This document shows positions 44,608 to 53,558 of a DNA stretch of 64,000 nucleotides, piece after piece. Source of the stretch: an uncultured bacterium (GTDB lineage: Bacteria; Pseudomonadota; Alphaproteobacteria; Rhodospirillales; Rhodospirillaceae); contig CAISTS010000022.1 in NCBI GenBank assembly GCA_903888485.1, positions 1 to 64,000 of the forward strand, given 5' to 3'. The notes under the pieces are model-generated. The model searched no databases. It saw nothing but the letters and a program-made list of their open reading frames with translations, and was not told the origin of the DNA. Numbering within the stretch: position 1 is the first letter of the stretch; every line of letters begins with the position of its first letter. Made by a program: the position numbers and the translations under genes.

Positions 44608-45549
44608 TTATGCGGCTTGATTCGCGAGGCCGATGACTGTGGCCTTCACACAATTTGTGAGGAACTTGGCGGTGGCCTGTTGCGCGGGATCGGTGGTGTT
44701 CTCATGGGCCGCGCGCGCGAGGTCCAGCGCATAACCCCAGAGGCCCGTGGATGCCGCGAAGGTCCAGGTCACGACGTAGTCGCGGAAGGGCGCTTCGCGC
44801 GCTTTCAGGGATTCCAGCGTCGGGAAGTAACGGGCCTCGGCCGCCGTCGGGCTGGGACCGAACAGGCGCGCAACGGGATCGGTTGCCTTCACGTCGAGAC
44901 CAAACACCTGCTTGATCGTCGAGGCTTGTACGCGCGCGAACTGCTGCACCTTCAGATGCGCGAGCCAGAACCCCTCTTTGATCAAAGCTTGGTTGATGTC
45001 GTGGAAGGTTTGTTCGCCTTGGTAAAAGGGGGCAAGACCCGGTTCGACTTCGATGCAGAGCAAACGCTCCCGGCGCTTGGCGTCGAGACCCATGATGATG
45101 GAAAGGTCGATGCCCTGGCTGTCGACCTTGAGCCAGTCGATGGCGGAAAGGTTGAGCTCGTCCATGACCGCGGCCAGCGACGTCGTCTCGATCTCGATCT
45201 GCCGCTCGACTTTGAACAGGTCGGCGAAGATGTAGGGCTTGAGAGCATCATGATCCGGCGCAAGCGCGCTGGAGCAGTGCGGAAAGGCGGTCAGAAAAAA
45301 CGGCGAGCGCGCGGCAGCGTCCTGTCCGGCCACAATCTTGGGGACCATTTTGTACTGGGCGTAATTGGCGCGCAGCGTGGGATCGATGTCGCGGCTGTCG
45401 GGATCGAAGCCGACAAAGACCGATTTGCGCGCCACGGGCTGCCAAGGCGCATGGGCCTTGCCGGAGGCGCCCACATCGACGAGGACGGGAACCGCGCCGA
45501 CACGGTCGAGCACGCCGCCGAGGACATCTGAGTCTGGGGATTGGTTCAT
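44608..45549 (-). CDS. FkbM family methyltransferase
   Basis: A 313-residue protein. VPVLVDVGASG (about 20-30) is the SAM-binding motif I, VGFDPDSRD the following acidic turn, and TTSLAAVMDELNLSAIDWLK with VDSQGIDLSIIMGL the FkbM core (usually ...LKIDVEGAE.DVL.G). The C-terminal part (GEQTFHDINQALIKEGFWLA) is also typical. FkbM enzymes O-methylate sugars, lipids or proteins. Methylation of a flagellar glycan is possible given other genes here but is unproven. It is alone on its strand; ctrA ends on the far side of the terminator. Confidence 0.82.
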   Translation of the reverse strand: MNQSPDSDVLGGVLDRVGAVPVLVDVGASGKAHAPWQPVARKSVFVGFDPDSRDIDPTLRANYAQYKMVPKIVAGQDAAARSPFFLTAFPHCSSALAPDHDALKPYIFADLFKVERQIEIETTSLAAVMDELNLSAIDWLKVDSQGIDLSIIMGLDAKRRERLLCIEVEPGLAPFYQGEQTFHDINQALIKEGFWLAHLKVQQFARVQASTIKQVFGLDVKATDPVARLFGPSPTAAEARYFPTLESLKAREAPFRDYVVTWTFAASTGLWGYALDLARAAHENTTDPAQQATAKFLTNCVKATVIGLANQAA

Positions 45550-45617
45550 GCTTCCGTCTCAACCCGCTGCATTTTCTGCCTGGGACGGTAGCATCAAACC
45601 TTGTGCAAAAACAGCGA

Positions 45618-45641
45618 AGGCCGGGCTTGAGGGCCCGGCCT
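45618..45641 (-). terminator. Intrinsic terminator downstream of the 45666 gene
   Basis: AGGCCGGGC and GCCCGGCCT form a nine-base stem around six bases. On the minus strand the stem is followed by TCGCTGTTTTTGC, so it should end the transcript of the small secreted-protein gene 25 bases upstream. The core is nearly the same as the ctrA terminator stem. Confidence 0.8.
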
Positions 45642-45665
45642 ATTTGGTTTTATCCAATCGCGACG

Positions 45666-45947
45666 CTAAAGCGCCGTATAGTTGAAGCGGTAGTACTCGA
45701 GGGCGTTCCGCGCCGCGCCGTTGCTGAGCGGGCGATTGAACTTATTGACGCTCTCCAGCTTCGACGGGCCGACGTGCAAGGTCGCCGTATCGAACGACGT
45801 GCGCTGCAGGACCGCTTCAGCCTGCACCGCAATTGCATCTCGCTGGGCGATTTGATCGGTGTACGAGGGCTGTACTAACGAGGCGGCAATCGCGCTGACC
45901 CCGCCAAGGGTGACCGCGCCGACGATTGCCAGAGCTACGTTTCTCAT
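45666..45947 (-). CDS. Small secreted or periplasmic protein
   Basis: A 93-residue protein with a clear N-terminal signal segment (MRNVALAIVGAVTLGGVSAI, probable cleavage after SAIA) and a short mature part with no Cys. It has a perfect AGGAGG site five bases before the ATG, so expression is likely strong. No family is recognised. A terminator lies directly downstream and a 186-base gap upstream, so it is a single-gene unit. Confidence 0.68.
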   Translation of the reverse strand: MRNVALAIVGAVTLGGVSAIAASLVQPSYTDQIAQRDAIAVQAEAVLQRTSFDTATLHVGPSKLESVNKFNRPLSNGAARNALEYYRFNYTAL

Positions 45948-46133
45948 AGAGACCTCCTATCGATTCAAAAGCCGCTTTGCGCCGACGCACCAATCATGAG
46001 CGCCCGTCGCTCTTCGGCGCACACTCTAAGGGTCGAGCGCGAATGCGGCGCATGTGGGGCGCCTCGCCCATTAAATCAGCGAAGGATGTGGGAACCTTTT
46101 GTATCGCCTTCCCTCGCGTCGCGCGGGCGCGCG

Positions 46134-46364
46134 CTAACCGGGAATAATGAGCGCGTTCTGTCGCGTGTTCGACCACACGACCTGCGCCGCGCCGACGATG
46201 GCGCAAATCGCGCCGTAGAGGGCCCACGTGATATCGCCGGCCATGAAGCCGACCTGAAAAGCGATACCGAGCCCTTGTAGAATCCAGATACCGCCGAAGA
46301 CGATCATCGCGACACCGATCAGGCTGCTGACAATCCGCATAACGACGTCAAACGCCCGGCGCAT
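46134..46364 (-). CDS. Small two-helix membrane protein
   Basis: A 76-residue protein with two hydrophobic helices (VSSLIGVAMIVFGGIWILQG and ITWALYGAICAIVGAAQVV) and a basic N-terminus. GGAGGG lies six bases before the ATG. No family is firmly recognised. It is convergent with nothing and divergent from the SxtJ-like gene with 128 bases between. Confidence 0.68.
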   Translation of the reverse strand: MRRAFDVVMRIVSSLIGVAMIVFGGIWILQGLGIAFQVGFMAGDITWALYGAICAIVGAAQVVWSNTRQNALIIPG

Positions 46365-46492
46365 GTGGCCCTCCGCTTTTGATACCCACCGCCTCCATCT
46401 TACTGCACGTCTGAACAGTTACATATCTGGCTTAAACCCAAGCCAATCTCCGGCATTTTGCCAAGCGCGTCAGCGTGTTATATCGTCGGTTT

Positions 46493-46906
46493 ATGAGCGC
46501 CCATGAAACCTATCGCCGTGACGGCGCCGAGCCGCGCGCCTCGGAGAAGTCCTTCGGCATTGTCTTCGCCGTCGTCTTTGCCCTCATCGGCTTTTTGCCG
46601 CTGATCGCCGGCCATGCGCCGCGTTGGTGGGCCGTGGGCGTCGCTGCGCTTTTCCTGGTGCTGGCGTTCGTGCTCCCGCGCGCGCTCGCGCCGCTCAACA
46701 GAGTGTGGATGGCGATCGGCAAGGTTCTGCACCGCATCGTTAGCCCTGTCGTGCTGGGCTTGCTCTATACGGTCGCGGTCATACCGACGGGTCTTTATCT
46801 ACGTCTGCGGGGCGTCGATCCTTTGCGCTTGAAGCGCGACCCCGCCGCGCGCAGCTATTGGCAGCCGCGCAAAGACGCCCTTTCCTCCTTCAAGACTCAA
46901 TTCTGA
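46493..46906 (+). CDS. SxtJ-family membrane protein
   Basis: A 137-residue protein with three or so hydrophobic segments (FGIVFAVVFALIGFLPLIAG, ALFLVLAFVLPRALAPLN, VVLGLLYTVAVIPTGLYLRL) and the tail GVDPLRLKRDP..SYW, which I know from the SxtJ family of the saxitoxin cluster and many unrelated bacteria. The ATG at 46493 is preferred to an earlier in-frame codon. It starts a three-gene unit with the DUF5989 gene and a carbamoyltransferase, a recurrent association. Function of SxtJ is not established. Confidence 0.78.
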   Translation: MSAHETYRRDGAEPRASEKSFGIVFAVVFALIGFLPLIAGHAPRWWAVGVAALFLVLAFVLPRALAPLNRVWMAIGKVLHRIVSPVVLGLLYTVAVIPTGLYLRLRGVDPLRLKRDPAARSYWQPRKDALSSFKTQF

Positions 46907-46914
46907 CGGTTTGC

Positions 46915-47064
46915 ATGGCTTTCCTCATCGAATTCTGGAACTTCCTCAAGATCCGCAAGAAATTCTGGCTGCTGCCGATGCTGTTCATGCTCGTGCTCTT
47001 CGGCGGCCTGATCGTGCTGGCGCAGGGTTCGGCGGTCGCGCCCTTCATCTACACGCTGTTCTAG
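46915..47064 (+). CDS. DUF5989 small membrane protein
   Basis: A 49-residue protein: a short amphipathic start (MAFLIEFWNFLKIRKKFWLL) and one hydrophobic run (PMLFMLVLFGGLIVLAQGSA). This is the pattern of DUF5989, found between SxtJ-like and carbamoyltransferase genes. It begins 8 bases after the SxtJ-like stop and ends 3 bases before the carbamoyltransferase start, so all three are one operon. No biochemical role is known. Confidence 0.82.
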   Translation: MAFLIEFWNFLKIRKKFWLLPMLFMLVLFGGLIVLAQGSAVAPFIYTLF

Positions 47065-47067
47065 ACT

Positions 47068-48897
47068 TTGCGCGTTCTTGGCCTCTCTGCGCTCTACCAC
47101 GACAGCGCCGCGGCGCTGGTCGAGGACGGACGCATCGTCGCCGCCGCGCAGGAAGAACGCTTCACGCGCAAGAAGCACGACGCGCGCATCCCCCGGAACG
47201 CCATCGCCTCGTGCCTGGAGATCGGCGGCATCACCCTCAACGATGTCGACTTCGTAGCATTCTATGAAAAGCCCTTCGTGAAGTTCGAGCGCCTGCTCGA
47301 AACCTATGCAGCTTTTGCACCCAAGGGCTTCACATCCTTCCGCCAGGCGTTACCGCTTTGGATCAAGGAGAAGCTGTTCCAAAAAGACCTGCTGATCCGA
47401 GAGCTGAAGACCTTCGCGCCTGATGTGAACTGGATGGATAAGCTGGTGTTCTCGGAACACCACCTAAGCCACGCGGCCTCGGCCTTCTTCCCGTCGCCCT
47501 TCGAAGAGGCCGCCGTGCTCACCATGGACGGCGTCGGCGAGTGGACGACCACCTCACTGGCGATGGGCGCGGGCAACAAGCTCGAGATCATCAAAGAGAT
47601 TCACTTCCCGCATTCGCTTGGCCTGCTCTACTCGGCCTTCACGTACTACACAGGCTTTAAGGTCAACTCGGGCGAGTACAAGGTCATGGGCCTTGCGCCC
47701 TATGGCGAGCCGCGCTTCGCCGACCTCATCCTTAAGCACCTCATCGACCTTAAGGACGATGGCAGTTTCCGGCTGGACCAAAGCTACTTCGACTACTGCA
47801 CCGGCCTGACTATGACGAACGAGAAGTTCGCCAGGCTCTTTGGCGCGCCGGCGCGTAAAGCCAGCGAGCCGCTCACTCAGGTGCATATGGACCTAGCCGC
47901 ATCGGTGCAGGCCGTCACGGAAGAAGCTGTTTTGCGCCTCGCGCGCGGCATCAAGGCCGAGACCGGCGCGAAGAATATCTGCCTTGCCGGCGGTGTCGCG
48001 CTCAACTGCGTCGCCAACGGCAAGGTGCTGAAGGAAAAGATCTTCGACGGCATCTGGATTCAACCCGCGGCGGGCGACGCCGGTGGCGCGCTCGGCGCCG
48101 CGCTCGCCACCTATCACTTGCACGCCAATGGTCCGCGCAAGGTCCCCGCCCTCGGCGACAGCATGGCCGGCGCGCTGCTGGGTCCGGAATTCGCCCAAGC
48201 CGACATCGAGGCGCGGCTCAAGACTGCTGGCGCGCGTTTGACGACGCTCACCGATACCGATGTCGTTACCCAGACCGCACAAGCCCTCGCGGGGAATGCC
48301 GCCATCGGCTGGTTCCAAGGGCGCATGGAGTTCGGACCACGCGCGCTCGGCGCGCGTTCGATCATCGGCAACCCGGCTGCACCCGATATGCAACGCACGC
48401 TGAACCTCAAAGTGAAATTCCGCGAAAGCTTCAGACCCTTCGCGCCCGCCGTACGCCGCGAGGATGTGGCCGATTGGTTCGAAATGGATACCGATAGCCC
48501 CTACATGCTGCTGGTCGCGGGCGTGAAACCGGATAAACGCGTTGCGAGCTCGGACTCAGGCAAGTTCGGCATCGACAAGCTCAACGAGGTGCGCTCGCAG
48601 ATCCCGGCGGTAACGCACGTGGATTATTCGGCGCGCGTGCAGACCGTTAGCGCCGACGTCAATCCGCGATTCCACGCTCTGCTCACGCAGTTCGGTGCGC
48701 TCACCGGCATTCCGGTTCTGGTGAATACCAGCTTCAACGTGCGTAGCGAGCCCATCGTCTGCACGCCCGAAGACGCCTTCCGCTGCTTCATGGCCACGGA
48801 GCTGGACGTGCTGGTGGTGGGGAATTGTTTCCTGAAGAAGACCGAGCAAGACCCTGCCCTGAAGCTGGACTACAGCGTCGACTTCGAACCGGATTAG
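47068..48897 (+). CDS. Carbamoyltransferase (NodU/CmcH family)
   Basis: A 609-residue carbamoyltransferase. The N-terminal Kae1-like domain has LGLSALYHDSAAALVEDGRI and SEHHLSHAASAFFPSPFEEA, with the histidines that bind metal and ATP, then VLTMDGVGEWTTTS. The C-terminal domain has WFQGRMEFGPRALGARSII and PVLVNTSFNVRSEPIV. Such enzymes form a carbamoyl-adenylate from carbamoyl phosphate and transfer the carbamoyl group to a hydroxyl of a sugar, antibiotic or Nod factor. The start is TTG. The 3' end overlaps cheR by four bases on the other strand. Acceptor unknown; a surface glycan is plausible. Confidence 0.9.
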   Translation: MRVLGLSALYHDSAAALVEDGRIVAAAQEERFTRKKHDARIPRNAIASCLEIGGITLNDVDFVAFYEKPFVKFERLLETYAAFAPKGFTSFRQALPLWIKEKLFQKDLLIRELKTFAPDVNWMDKLVFSEHHLSHAASAFFPSPFEEAAVLTMDGVGEWTTTSLAMGAGNKLEIIKEIHFPHSLGLLYSAFTYYTGFKVNSGEYKVMGLAPYGEPRFADLILKHLIDLKDDGSFRLDQSYFDYCTGLTMTNEKFARLFGAPARKASEPLTQVHMDLAASVQAVTEEAVLRLARGIKAETGAKNICLAGGVALNCVANGKVLKEKIFDGIWIQPAAGDAGGALGAALATYHLHANGPRKVPALGDSMAGALLGPEFAQADIEARLKTAGARLTTLTDTDVVTQTAQALAGNAAIGWFQGRMEFGPRALGARSIIGNPAAPDMQRTLNLKVKFRESFRPFAPAVRREDVADWFEMDTDSPYMLLVAGVKPDKRVASSDSGKFGIDKLNEVRSQIPAVTHVDYSARVQTVSADVNPRFHALLTQFGALTGIPVLVNTSFNVRSEPIVCTPEDAFRCFMATELDVLVVGNCFLKKTEQDPALKLDYSVDFEPD

Positions 48898-49748
48898 AGA
48901 TCCACTTTAGATGCGAGCGACAGCGCGGCGGGACGGTCGGCGCGGTGCGCGGCGTAGATCGCAAGCTCGGGCACGATGGTGCGGAAGTGGCTAGTGACAC
49001 CGGCAATGGTCTCATTGAGACCGAGATAGAGCACACCATCGTCCACCAGCACGCGGCTGAGTTTGCCGAGCACGTCCTGTTTGGTCTTGAGGTCTAGATA
49101 GACCAGCACATTGCGGCAGAAGACGGCGTCGAAACGCCCCAGCGGAAACAGATCGTCGAGCAAATTCCAGGTCTGGAACGACACCATGCCGCGGATGGCG
49201 TCGTTGATAACCCAGGCGTCGTCCTGCTTGGTGAAGTATTGCAGCAATGTGCGGATCGGCAGGCCGCGCTGCACGTCGAACTGGCTGTAGGCGCCCTTGC
49301 TCGCGGCCGCGACCGCCGCGCCCGAGATGTCGATACCGACGACGTCGATGTCCCAGCCCGGGAAGGACGAGGCGACGTCGCGGATTGTCATGGCGATGGA
49401 GTGCGCCTCTTGCCCGTTCGAGACGCCTGCCGAGAGGATGCGAAAGCGCGGCTTCATCCCGCGCGAGACGCGCAGGTTCGGCAGCACCACGGTGCGGAAA
49501 TGCACGAACGGCTTCCAATCGCGGAAGAACGCCGTGTCCTTGGCCATCATCGCTTCGACCACCGCGGTCTGCAGCGCTTCGTCGCCGCCGAGCGCGCCGG
49601 CCAAAAGCTCGCTCACGGATTTCTTGCGCAAATCGCGCACCACCGGCATCAGGCGATTTTCCAGCAGGTACGTCTTGTCACGCGTGAGCACGAGGCCCGA
49701 GCGGTCCCTGATGAAGCGCGCCGCGTTCTCGAACTCTTCCGGTGTCAT
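48894..49748 (-). CDS. cheR: CheR-type chemoreceptor methyltransferase
   Basis: A ~284-residue protein. The N-terminal all-helical CheR domain (MTPEEFENAARFIRDRSGLV) is followed by the SAM-binding domain with FRILSAGVSNGQEAHSIAM, DVVGIDISGAAVAAASKGAY and FDAVFCRNVLVYLD. The usual motif CSTGEEPYS is altered to GVSNGQEAHS, so activity may differ. Its start overlaps the cheY stop as ATGA. CheR methylates receptor glutamates in chemotaxis. The operon mates here are CheY-like and ChpT-like, not an MCP/CheA set. A longer upstream frame would lie inside cheY. Confidence 0.88.
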   Translation of the reverse strand: MTPEEFENAARFIRDRSGLVLTRDKTYLLENRLMPVVRDLRKKSVSELLAGALGGDEALQTAVVEAMMAKDTAFFRDWKPFVHFRTVVLPNLRVSRGMKPRFRILSAGVSNGQEAHSIAMTIRDVASSFPGWDIDVVGIDISGAAVAAASKGAYSQFDVQRGLPIRTLLQYFTKQDDAWVINDAIRGMVSFQTWNLLDDLFPLGRFDAVFCRNVLVYLDLKTKQDVLGKLSRVLVDDGVLYLGLNETIAGVTSHFRTIVPELAIYAAHRADRPAALSLASKVDL

Positions 49749-50113
49749 CCGAGCAGCCCCAGAAGGACGAGTTTGGAGCGCACGATCTCGCCGTCGAAGG
49801 GCTTCATGATGTACTCGTCGGCGCCGGCATCCAGGGCCTGGCGAATATGCGGCGCATCGTTCTCGGTGGTGCAGAACACCACGGCCACCTCGTTGCCGCC
49901 GGGCAGCTTGCGCAGCTCCTTTGTGAAGGCGATGCCGTCCATCACCGGCATATCCCAATCGACCAGGACGAGGTCGGGCATACGGATGGCGATGGCGTTC
50001 AGCGCCTTCTTGCCGTTCTCCGCCTCGTCGACGTCGATTCCCAAATCCTGGATGATCTTGAGCGCCACCCGGCGGATGACGCGCGAGTCATCGACGACCA
50101 AACATTTTTTCAT
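49745..50113 (-). CDS. CheY-like single-domain response regulator
   Basis: A 122-residue stand-alone receiver. Acidic pair DD at 8-9 (CLVVDDSRVIRR), phosphoacceptor Asp52 in LVLVDWDMPVMDG, Thr/Lys switch residues at VVFCTTEND and YIMKPFDG. The ATGA overlaps on both sides bind it to chpT upstream and cheR downstream. It resembles CheY and single-domain regulators of the CtrA network. Whether it acts on the motor or on the phosphorelay cannot be read from the sequence. Confidence 0.9.
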   Translation of the reverse strand: MKKCLVVDDSRVIRRVALKIIQDLGIDVDEAENGKKALNAIAIRMPDLVLVDWDMPVMDGIAFTKELRKLPGGNEVAVVFCTTENDAPHIRQALDAGADEYIMKPFDGEIVRSKLVLLGLLG

Positions 50114-50787
50114 AGGGTGACCATGGGGGGCGCCTGTCCGCCCTTCGGGAACGTCGCAGTGACGCGCACGCCGCCGCTCATGCTGACGAGAGCCACCATA
50201 CCGCCGGCGGCACGCACGAGCCGGCCGGTGACGTTGCCGTGCACATTCTTGGCGGAGAGCGGGGCCGCGCCGTTGCCGGCAACGGCGCCGAGGAGATCCT
50301 CGCGCAGCGTCGCGGCGCGGTCACTTCCCGCTTCGACCACGAGATCGAGCGCGGAGCCGGTGTTGATCTTGAACGCAAGCGTGCGGCAGGCCGGCACTGC
50401 TTCGAGCCCGAGCAGGCAGAGGTTCAGCACCGTCTGCACCCACCCCGTACCCAGAGCCGCGGCGCCGGCGGCTAAACTGTCCGCAGCGGGCCACGTCACA
50501 GCGGGCTTGCCGCCGGGGCCGGCGACAGCATCGAGATAACCATCGAGCAAGGTCTTGGGATCGCCCGCGGCGCCCGGCACGCCCAGCGCGGCGCGCATGA
50601 ATTTAAGCTTCAGCGAGGCGGCACCCGAGCTGTTGCCGATGAGACCCAGCGTTTCCGCATCGGCTTGAGAAGGATCGCCACCAATCAGCTCGACGCCGGC
50701 CGCCACGGCGCCGACCGGCCCAGCCAAATCATGGCAAAGCCGCGTGCACAGAAGTTGCGCCAGTTCCAAATTCGTATCGGTCATCAT
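50110..50787 (-). CDS. chpT: Histidine phosphotransferase ChpT
   Basis: ChpT relays phosphate from CckA to CtrA and CpdR. The ~225-residue protein starts with the phosphorylated helix LLCTRLCHDLAGPVGAVAAG, His19 being the acceptor, followed by a degenerate HATPase-like C-terminal domain (KPAVTWPAADSL, ALDLVVEAGSD, VRVTATFPKGG). The start is ATG 50787 or 50784; an upstream form reaching 50853 is not supported. It overlaps cheY-like by four bases. Together with ctrA in the same window this shows an intact CckA-ChpT-CtrA branch in the genome, although cckA is not here. Confidence 0.88.
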   Translation of the reverse strand: MMTDTNLELAQLLCTRLCHDLAGPVGAVAAGVELIGGDPSQADAETLGLIGNSSGAASLKLKFMRAALGVPGAAGDPKTLLDGYLDAVAGPGGKPAVTWPAADSLAAGAAALGTGWVQTVLNLCLLGLEAVPACRTLAFKINTGSALDLVVEAGSDRAATLREDLLGAVAGNGAAPLSAKNVHGNVTGRLVRAAGGMVALVSMSGGVRVTATFPKGGQAPPMVTL

Positions 50788-50922
50788 CCCCGCGGTTCCC
50801 AACCGCTCCCACGCCTGGAGCTTACCAGGGCAGACACCATCGCAAAAAGGCATTAAAAAAGGAAAAATGATGAACTCTCAGCAGGATAGCGCGTATTAGC
50901 TGCATTCGGTAGGAGCGCAGTT

Positions 50923-51117
50923 GTGAGCTTCGATTTCACGCCCGGGATGCTGGTCCAGAACCCTGATCGGCCCGATTGGGGCATCGGCCAGGTGCAATCG
51001 GCGATTGGAAACCGGGTCACGGTGAACTTCGAGCACGCCGGCAAGGTCACCATGAACCTCGCCGGCGCCCGTTTGGAACCCTTAGACGGGGACCCGGACC
51101 CTAGGAACCGGGGGTAA
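50923..51117 (+). CDS. DUF3553 protein
   Basis: A 64-residue protein. The pattern NPDRPDWGIGQVQSAIGNRV followed by TVNFEHAGKVTMN is that of DUF3553, a short beta-rich domain widespread in alphaproteobacteria, also found next to UvrD-type or CarD-like modules. The start is GTG behind TAGGAG. It lies 21 bases before moaA and is likely cotranscribed. Function unknown. Confidence 0.82.
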   Translation: MSFDFTPGMLVQNPDRPDWGIGQVQSAIGNRVTVNFEHAGKVTMNLAGARLEPLDGDPDPRNRG

Positions 51118-51138
51118 AAGGCCTATATTCTGGCCGTC

Positions 51139-52161
51139 ATGAACCATTCCGTCCCCGTCCAGGCCGCGCCTCTGGTCGATCCCTTCGGCCGCGCCGTCCG
51201 TTACCTCCGGGTATCGGTGACGGACCGCTGCGACTTGCGCTGCGTCTACTGCATGTCCGAGGACATGAGCTTCCTGCCCAAGAAGGATCTGCTCTCGCTG
51301 GAAGAGTTGGACCGCGTCTGCAGCGCCTTCGTCGCCCAAGGCGTACGTAAGCTGCGCATCACCGGCGGCGAGCCCCTGGTGCGGCGTAACGTCATGTCGC
51401 TGTTCGAGAGCCTGGGGCGGCATTTGAAAACCGGCGCCCTCGACGAGCTAACGCTGACTAGCAACGGCACCAACCTCGTGAAATTCGCGGACGATCTGAA
51501 ACGCGCCGGCGTCAGACGCGTCAACATCTCGCTCGACAGTCTCGACCCCGCGCGCTTCAAGAAGATCACGCGCTGGGGCGATCATGCGCAAGTCATGGAC
51601 GGCATCCGTGCCGCCAAGGCCGCTGGCCTCAAGGTCAAGATCAACACCGTGGCCATGAAGGGCGTGAACGAGGACGAGTTGGAGAACCTGGTGGCCTGGT
51701 GCGGCGCCGAGGGCTTCGACCTCGTGTTCATCGAAACCATGCCGCTGGGCGACATCGACGGTGACCGCACGCAGCAGTACTTGCCGCTGTCGATGGTGCG
51801 CGCGAACCTGGAACGCCGCTTCACGCTGAACCCGATCCCCGACACCACCGGCGGCCCCGCGCGCTACACGCGCTGCGCCGAGACCGGCGGGCGCGTCGGC
51901 TTCATCACGCCGATGACCCATAACTTCTGCGAGTCCTGCAACCGCGTGCGCCTCACCTGCACCGGCACGCTGTACATGTGTCTCGGCCAGGAAGACGCCG
52001 CCGATCTGCGCACGCCCTTGCGCGCCAGCGCCGATGACGCGCTGCTTGCGACGGCCATCAAGGAAGCCATCTCGCGCAAGCCCAAGGGGCATGATTTCAT
52101 CATTGATCGGCGCAATAATCGCCCCGCCGTCGCCCGTCATATGAGCGTCACAGGCGGCTGA
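51139..52161 (+). CDS. moaA: GTP 3',8-cyclase MoaA
   Basis: Radical SAM enzyme for the first step of molybdenum cofactor synthesis (GTP to 3',8-cyclo-7,8-dihydro-GTP). 340 residues. The N-terminal cluster is bound by the CxxxCxxC of [11 protein letters not shown] (Cys31, 35, 38). The second cluster cysteines are in [20 protein letters not shown]. The C-terminal GG of MSVTGG is the family tail needed for catalysis with MoaC. No other moa genes are nearby. Confidence 0.97.
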   Translation: MNHSVPVQAAPLVDPFGRAVRYLRVSVTDRCDLRCVYCMSEDMSFLPKKDLLSLEELDRVCSAFVAQGVRKLRITGGEPLVRRNVMSLFESLGRHLKTGALDELTLTSNGTNLVKFADDLKRAGVRRVNISLDSLDPARFKKITRWGDHAQVMDGIRAAKAAGLKVKINTVAMKGVNEDELENLVAWCGAEGFDLVFIETMPLGDIDGDRTQQYLPLSMVRANLERRFTLNPIPDTTGGPARYTRCAETGGRVGFITPMTHNFCESCNRVRLTCTGTLYMCLGQEDAADLRTPLRASADDALLATAIKEAISRKPKGHDFIIDRRNNRPAVARHMSVTGG

Positions 52162-52260
52162 AGGGGCGGCTGAAGTCCCCTCTTTCGGGTATAAATTTTT
52201 AACGTCTCGCGCCAATATACCGCCGACTTTGTGAGCCCCTAGCAGGACCCGGGATTTCCC

Positions 52261-53028
52261 ATGCCTTTTTCACGCGTCGCTTTTGTAGCCGCCGACGGTG
52301 AGCCGGCGCGTGAAGCGCTTGCATCGCTCACCCAGAAGTACGGCCAGCAAAAGCCCGAGGACGCCGACGTGATCGTCGCGCTCGGCGGCGACGGCTTCAT
52401 GCTCGAGGCCGTGCACAACTATATCGACCTCAAGAAACCTATCTTCGGCATGCACCGCGGTTCGGTTGGGTTCCTGATGAACCGCTACGAGGAAAGCGAC
52501 TTCATGCAGCGCCTCGGCAAGGCGACCGAGGTCGCCATCCACCCCTTGCGCATGACCGCGGTCACGGCCGACGGAAAATCCCATGAAGCGCTGGCCATCA
52601 ACGAAGTTTCGATGCTGCGGCAGACGCGCCAGGCGGCGAAGATCCGCATCATCATCGACGGCAAGGAACGCATGAGCGAGCTGTCCTGCGACGGCGTACT
52701 GATGTGCACGCCCGCCGGTTCGACCGCCTATAACCTCTCGGTGCACGGCCCGGTGCTGCCGCTGGGCTCCAACGTACTGGCACTGACGCCGATCAGCGCT
52801 TTCCGGCCACGGCGCTGGCGCGGCGCGATCCTGCAGCACACGGCAGTCGTACGGTTTGTTATGCAGGAACACGAAAAGCGCCCCGTCAGCGCCGTGGCTG
52901 ACCGCGACGAAGTGCGCGATGTGGTCGAAGTGACGGTGCGGGAAGACCGCACCCGCTCCATGCGCCTGTTGTTCGATCCCGAGCACAATCTCGAAGAACG
53001 CATCGTCGCCGAGCAGTTCGAGCCCTAG
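52261..53028 (+). CDS. nadK: NAD kinase
   Basis: Phosphorylates NAD to NADP. The 255-residue protein has the GGDG motif (42-45, in [18 protein letters not shown]), [14 protein letters not shown], an NE/N motif in LAINEVSML and [16 protein letters not shown]. The size matches the short alphaproteobacterial form. A gap of 99 bases separates it from moaA, so it may have its own promoter. A YnfA-like gene follows 8 bases later. Confidence 0.96.
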   Translation: MPFSRVAFVAADGEPAREALASLTQKYGQQKPEDADVIVALGGDGFMLEAVHNYIDLKKPIFGMHRGSVGFLMNRYEESDFMQRLGKATEVAIHPLRMTAVTADGKSHEALAINEVSMLRQTRQAAKIRIIIDGKERMSELSCDGVLMCTPAGSTAYNLSVHGPVLPLGSNVLALTPISAFRPRRWRGAILQHTAVVRFVMQEHEKRPVSAVADRDEVRDVVEVTVREDRTRSMRLLFDPEHNLEERIVAEQFEP

Positions 53029-53036
53029 CACTCCCC

Positions 53037-53363
53037 ATGCAAATCGTCGCTGCTTACCTCGCCGCCGCAGGTCTCGAAATCGCCGGCTGCTTTGCCGTCT
53101 GGGCGCACGTTCGCAAGGGAGCGTCGCACTGGTGGCTCGTTCCCGGCGCAGTTGCGCTGGGGGCCTTTGCCTATCTTCTGACGCGCGTTGAGATCGGTGC
53201 AGCGGGGCGTACCTACGCCGCCTACGGCGGCGTCTACATTGCCGCGTCGCTAGCGTGGCTATGGGTGGTCGAGGGCGTCAGGCCCGACCGCTGGGATATG
53301 TTTGGCACGGTCGTATGCCTCGCGGGCGCGGCCGTCATCGTCTTTGGGCCGCGCACCACTTAG
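53037..53363 (+). CDS. YnfA/UPF0060 family membrane protein
   Basis: A 108-residue protein with four membrane helices (for example [20 protein letters not shown] and [17 protein letters not shown]) and the family motifs [20 protein letters not shown] and [13 protein letters not shown]. YnfA proteins resemble small multidrug resistance transporters; transport function is not established. It starts 8 bases after nadK and is probably cotranscribed. Confidence 0.9.
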   Translation: MQIVAAYLAAAGLEIAGCFAVWAHVRKGASHWWLVPGAVALGAFAYLLTRVEIGAAGRTYAAYGGVYIAASLAWLWVVEGVRPDRWDMFGTVVCLAGAAVIVFGPRTT

Positions 53364-53369
53364 GCATTC

Positions 53370-53558
53370 TCACTCGGCGGAGGCCTGTTCAGCTTTCGCG
53401 GCTTCGCGTGCGAGGCGCATGGCGCGCAGACGGGCCGTTTTCGCGGCGTTTTCCAATTCCCGTTGCCGGCGCTCACTGAACACAAGCTTGTCACGCGCAT
53501 CGGCTGCAGCGCGATCGCGCACCGCTTTGGGAACGATGGGATTTGGATCGGTCGACAT
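53370..53558 (-). CDS. Small charged helical protein
   Basis: A 62-residue protein starting MSTDPNPIVPKAVRDRAAAD. It is almost all helix and rich in Arg, Ala, Glu and Lys (for example FSERRQRELENAAKTARLRA). Its ATG overlaps the stop of an upstream 24-residue membrane peptide (TGATG), so the two are coupled. No known domain. The 3' end faces the YnfA gene 6 bases away. Confidence 0.62.
   Translation of the reverse strand: MSTDPNPIVPKAVRDRAAADARDKLVFSERRQRELENAAKTARLRAMRLAREAAKAEQASAE

Noticed and set aside
52160..52186. Weak hairpin after moaA as a terminator
   Set aside because: The stem is only five bases (AGGGG/CCCCT) and no T-tract follows directly.
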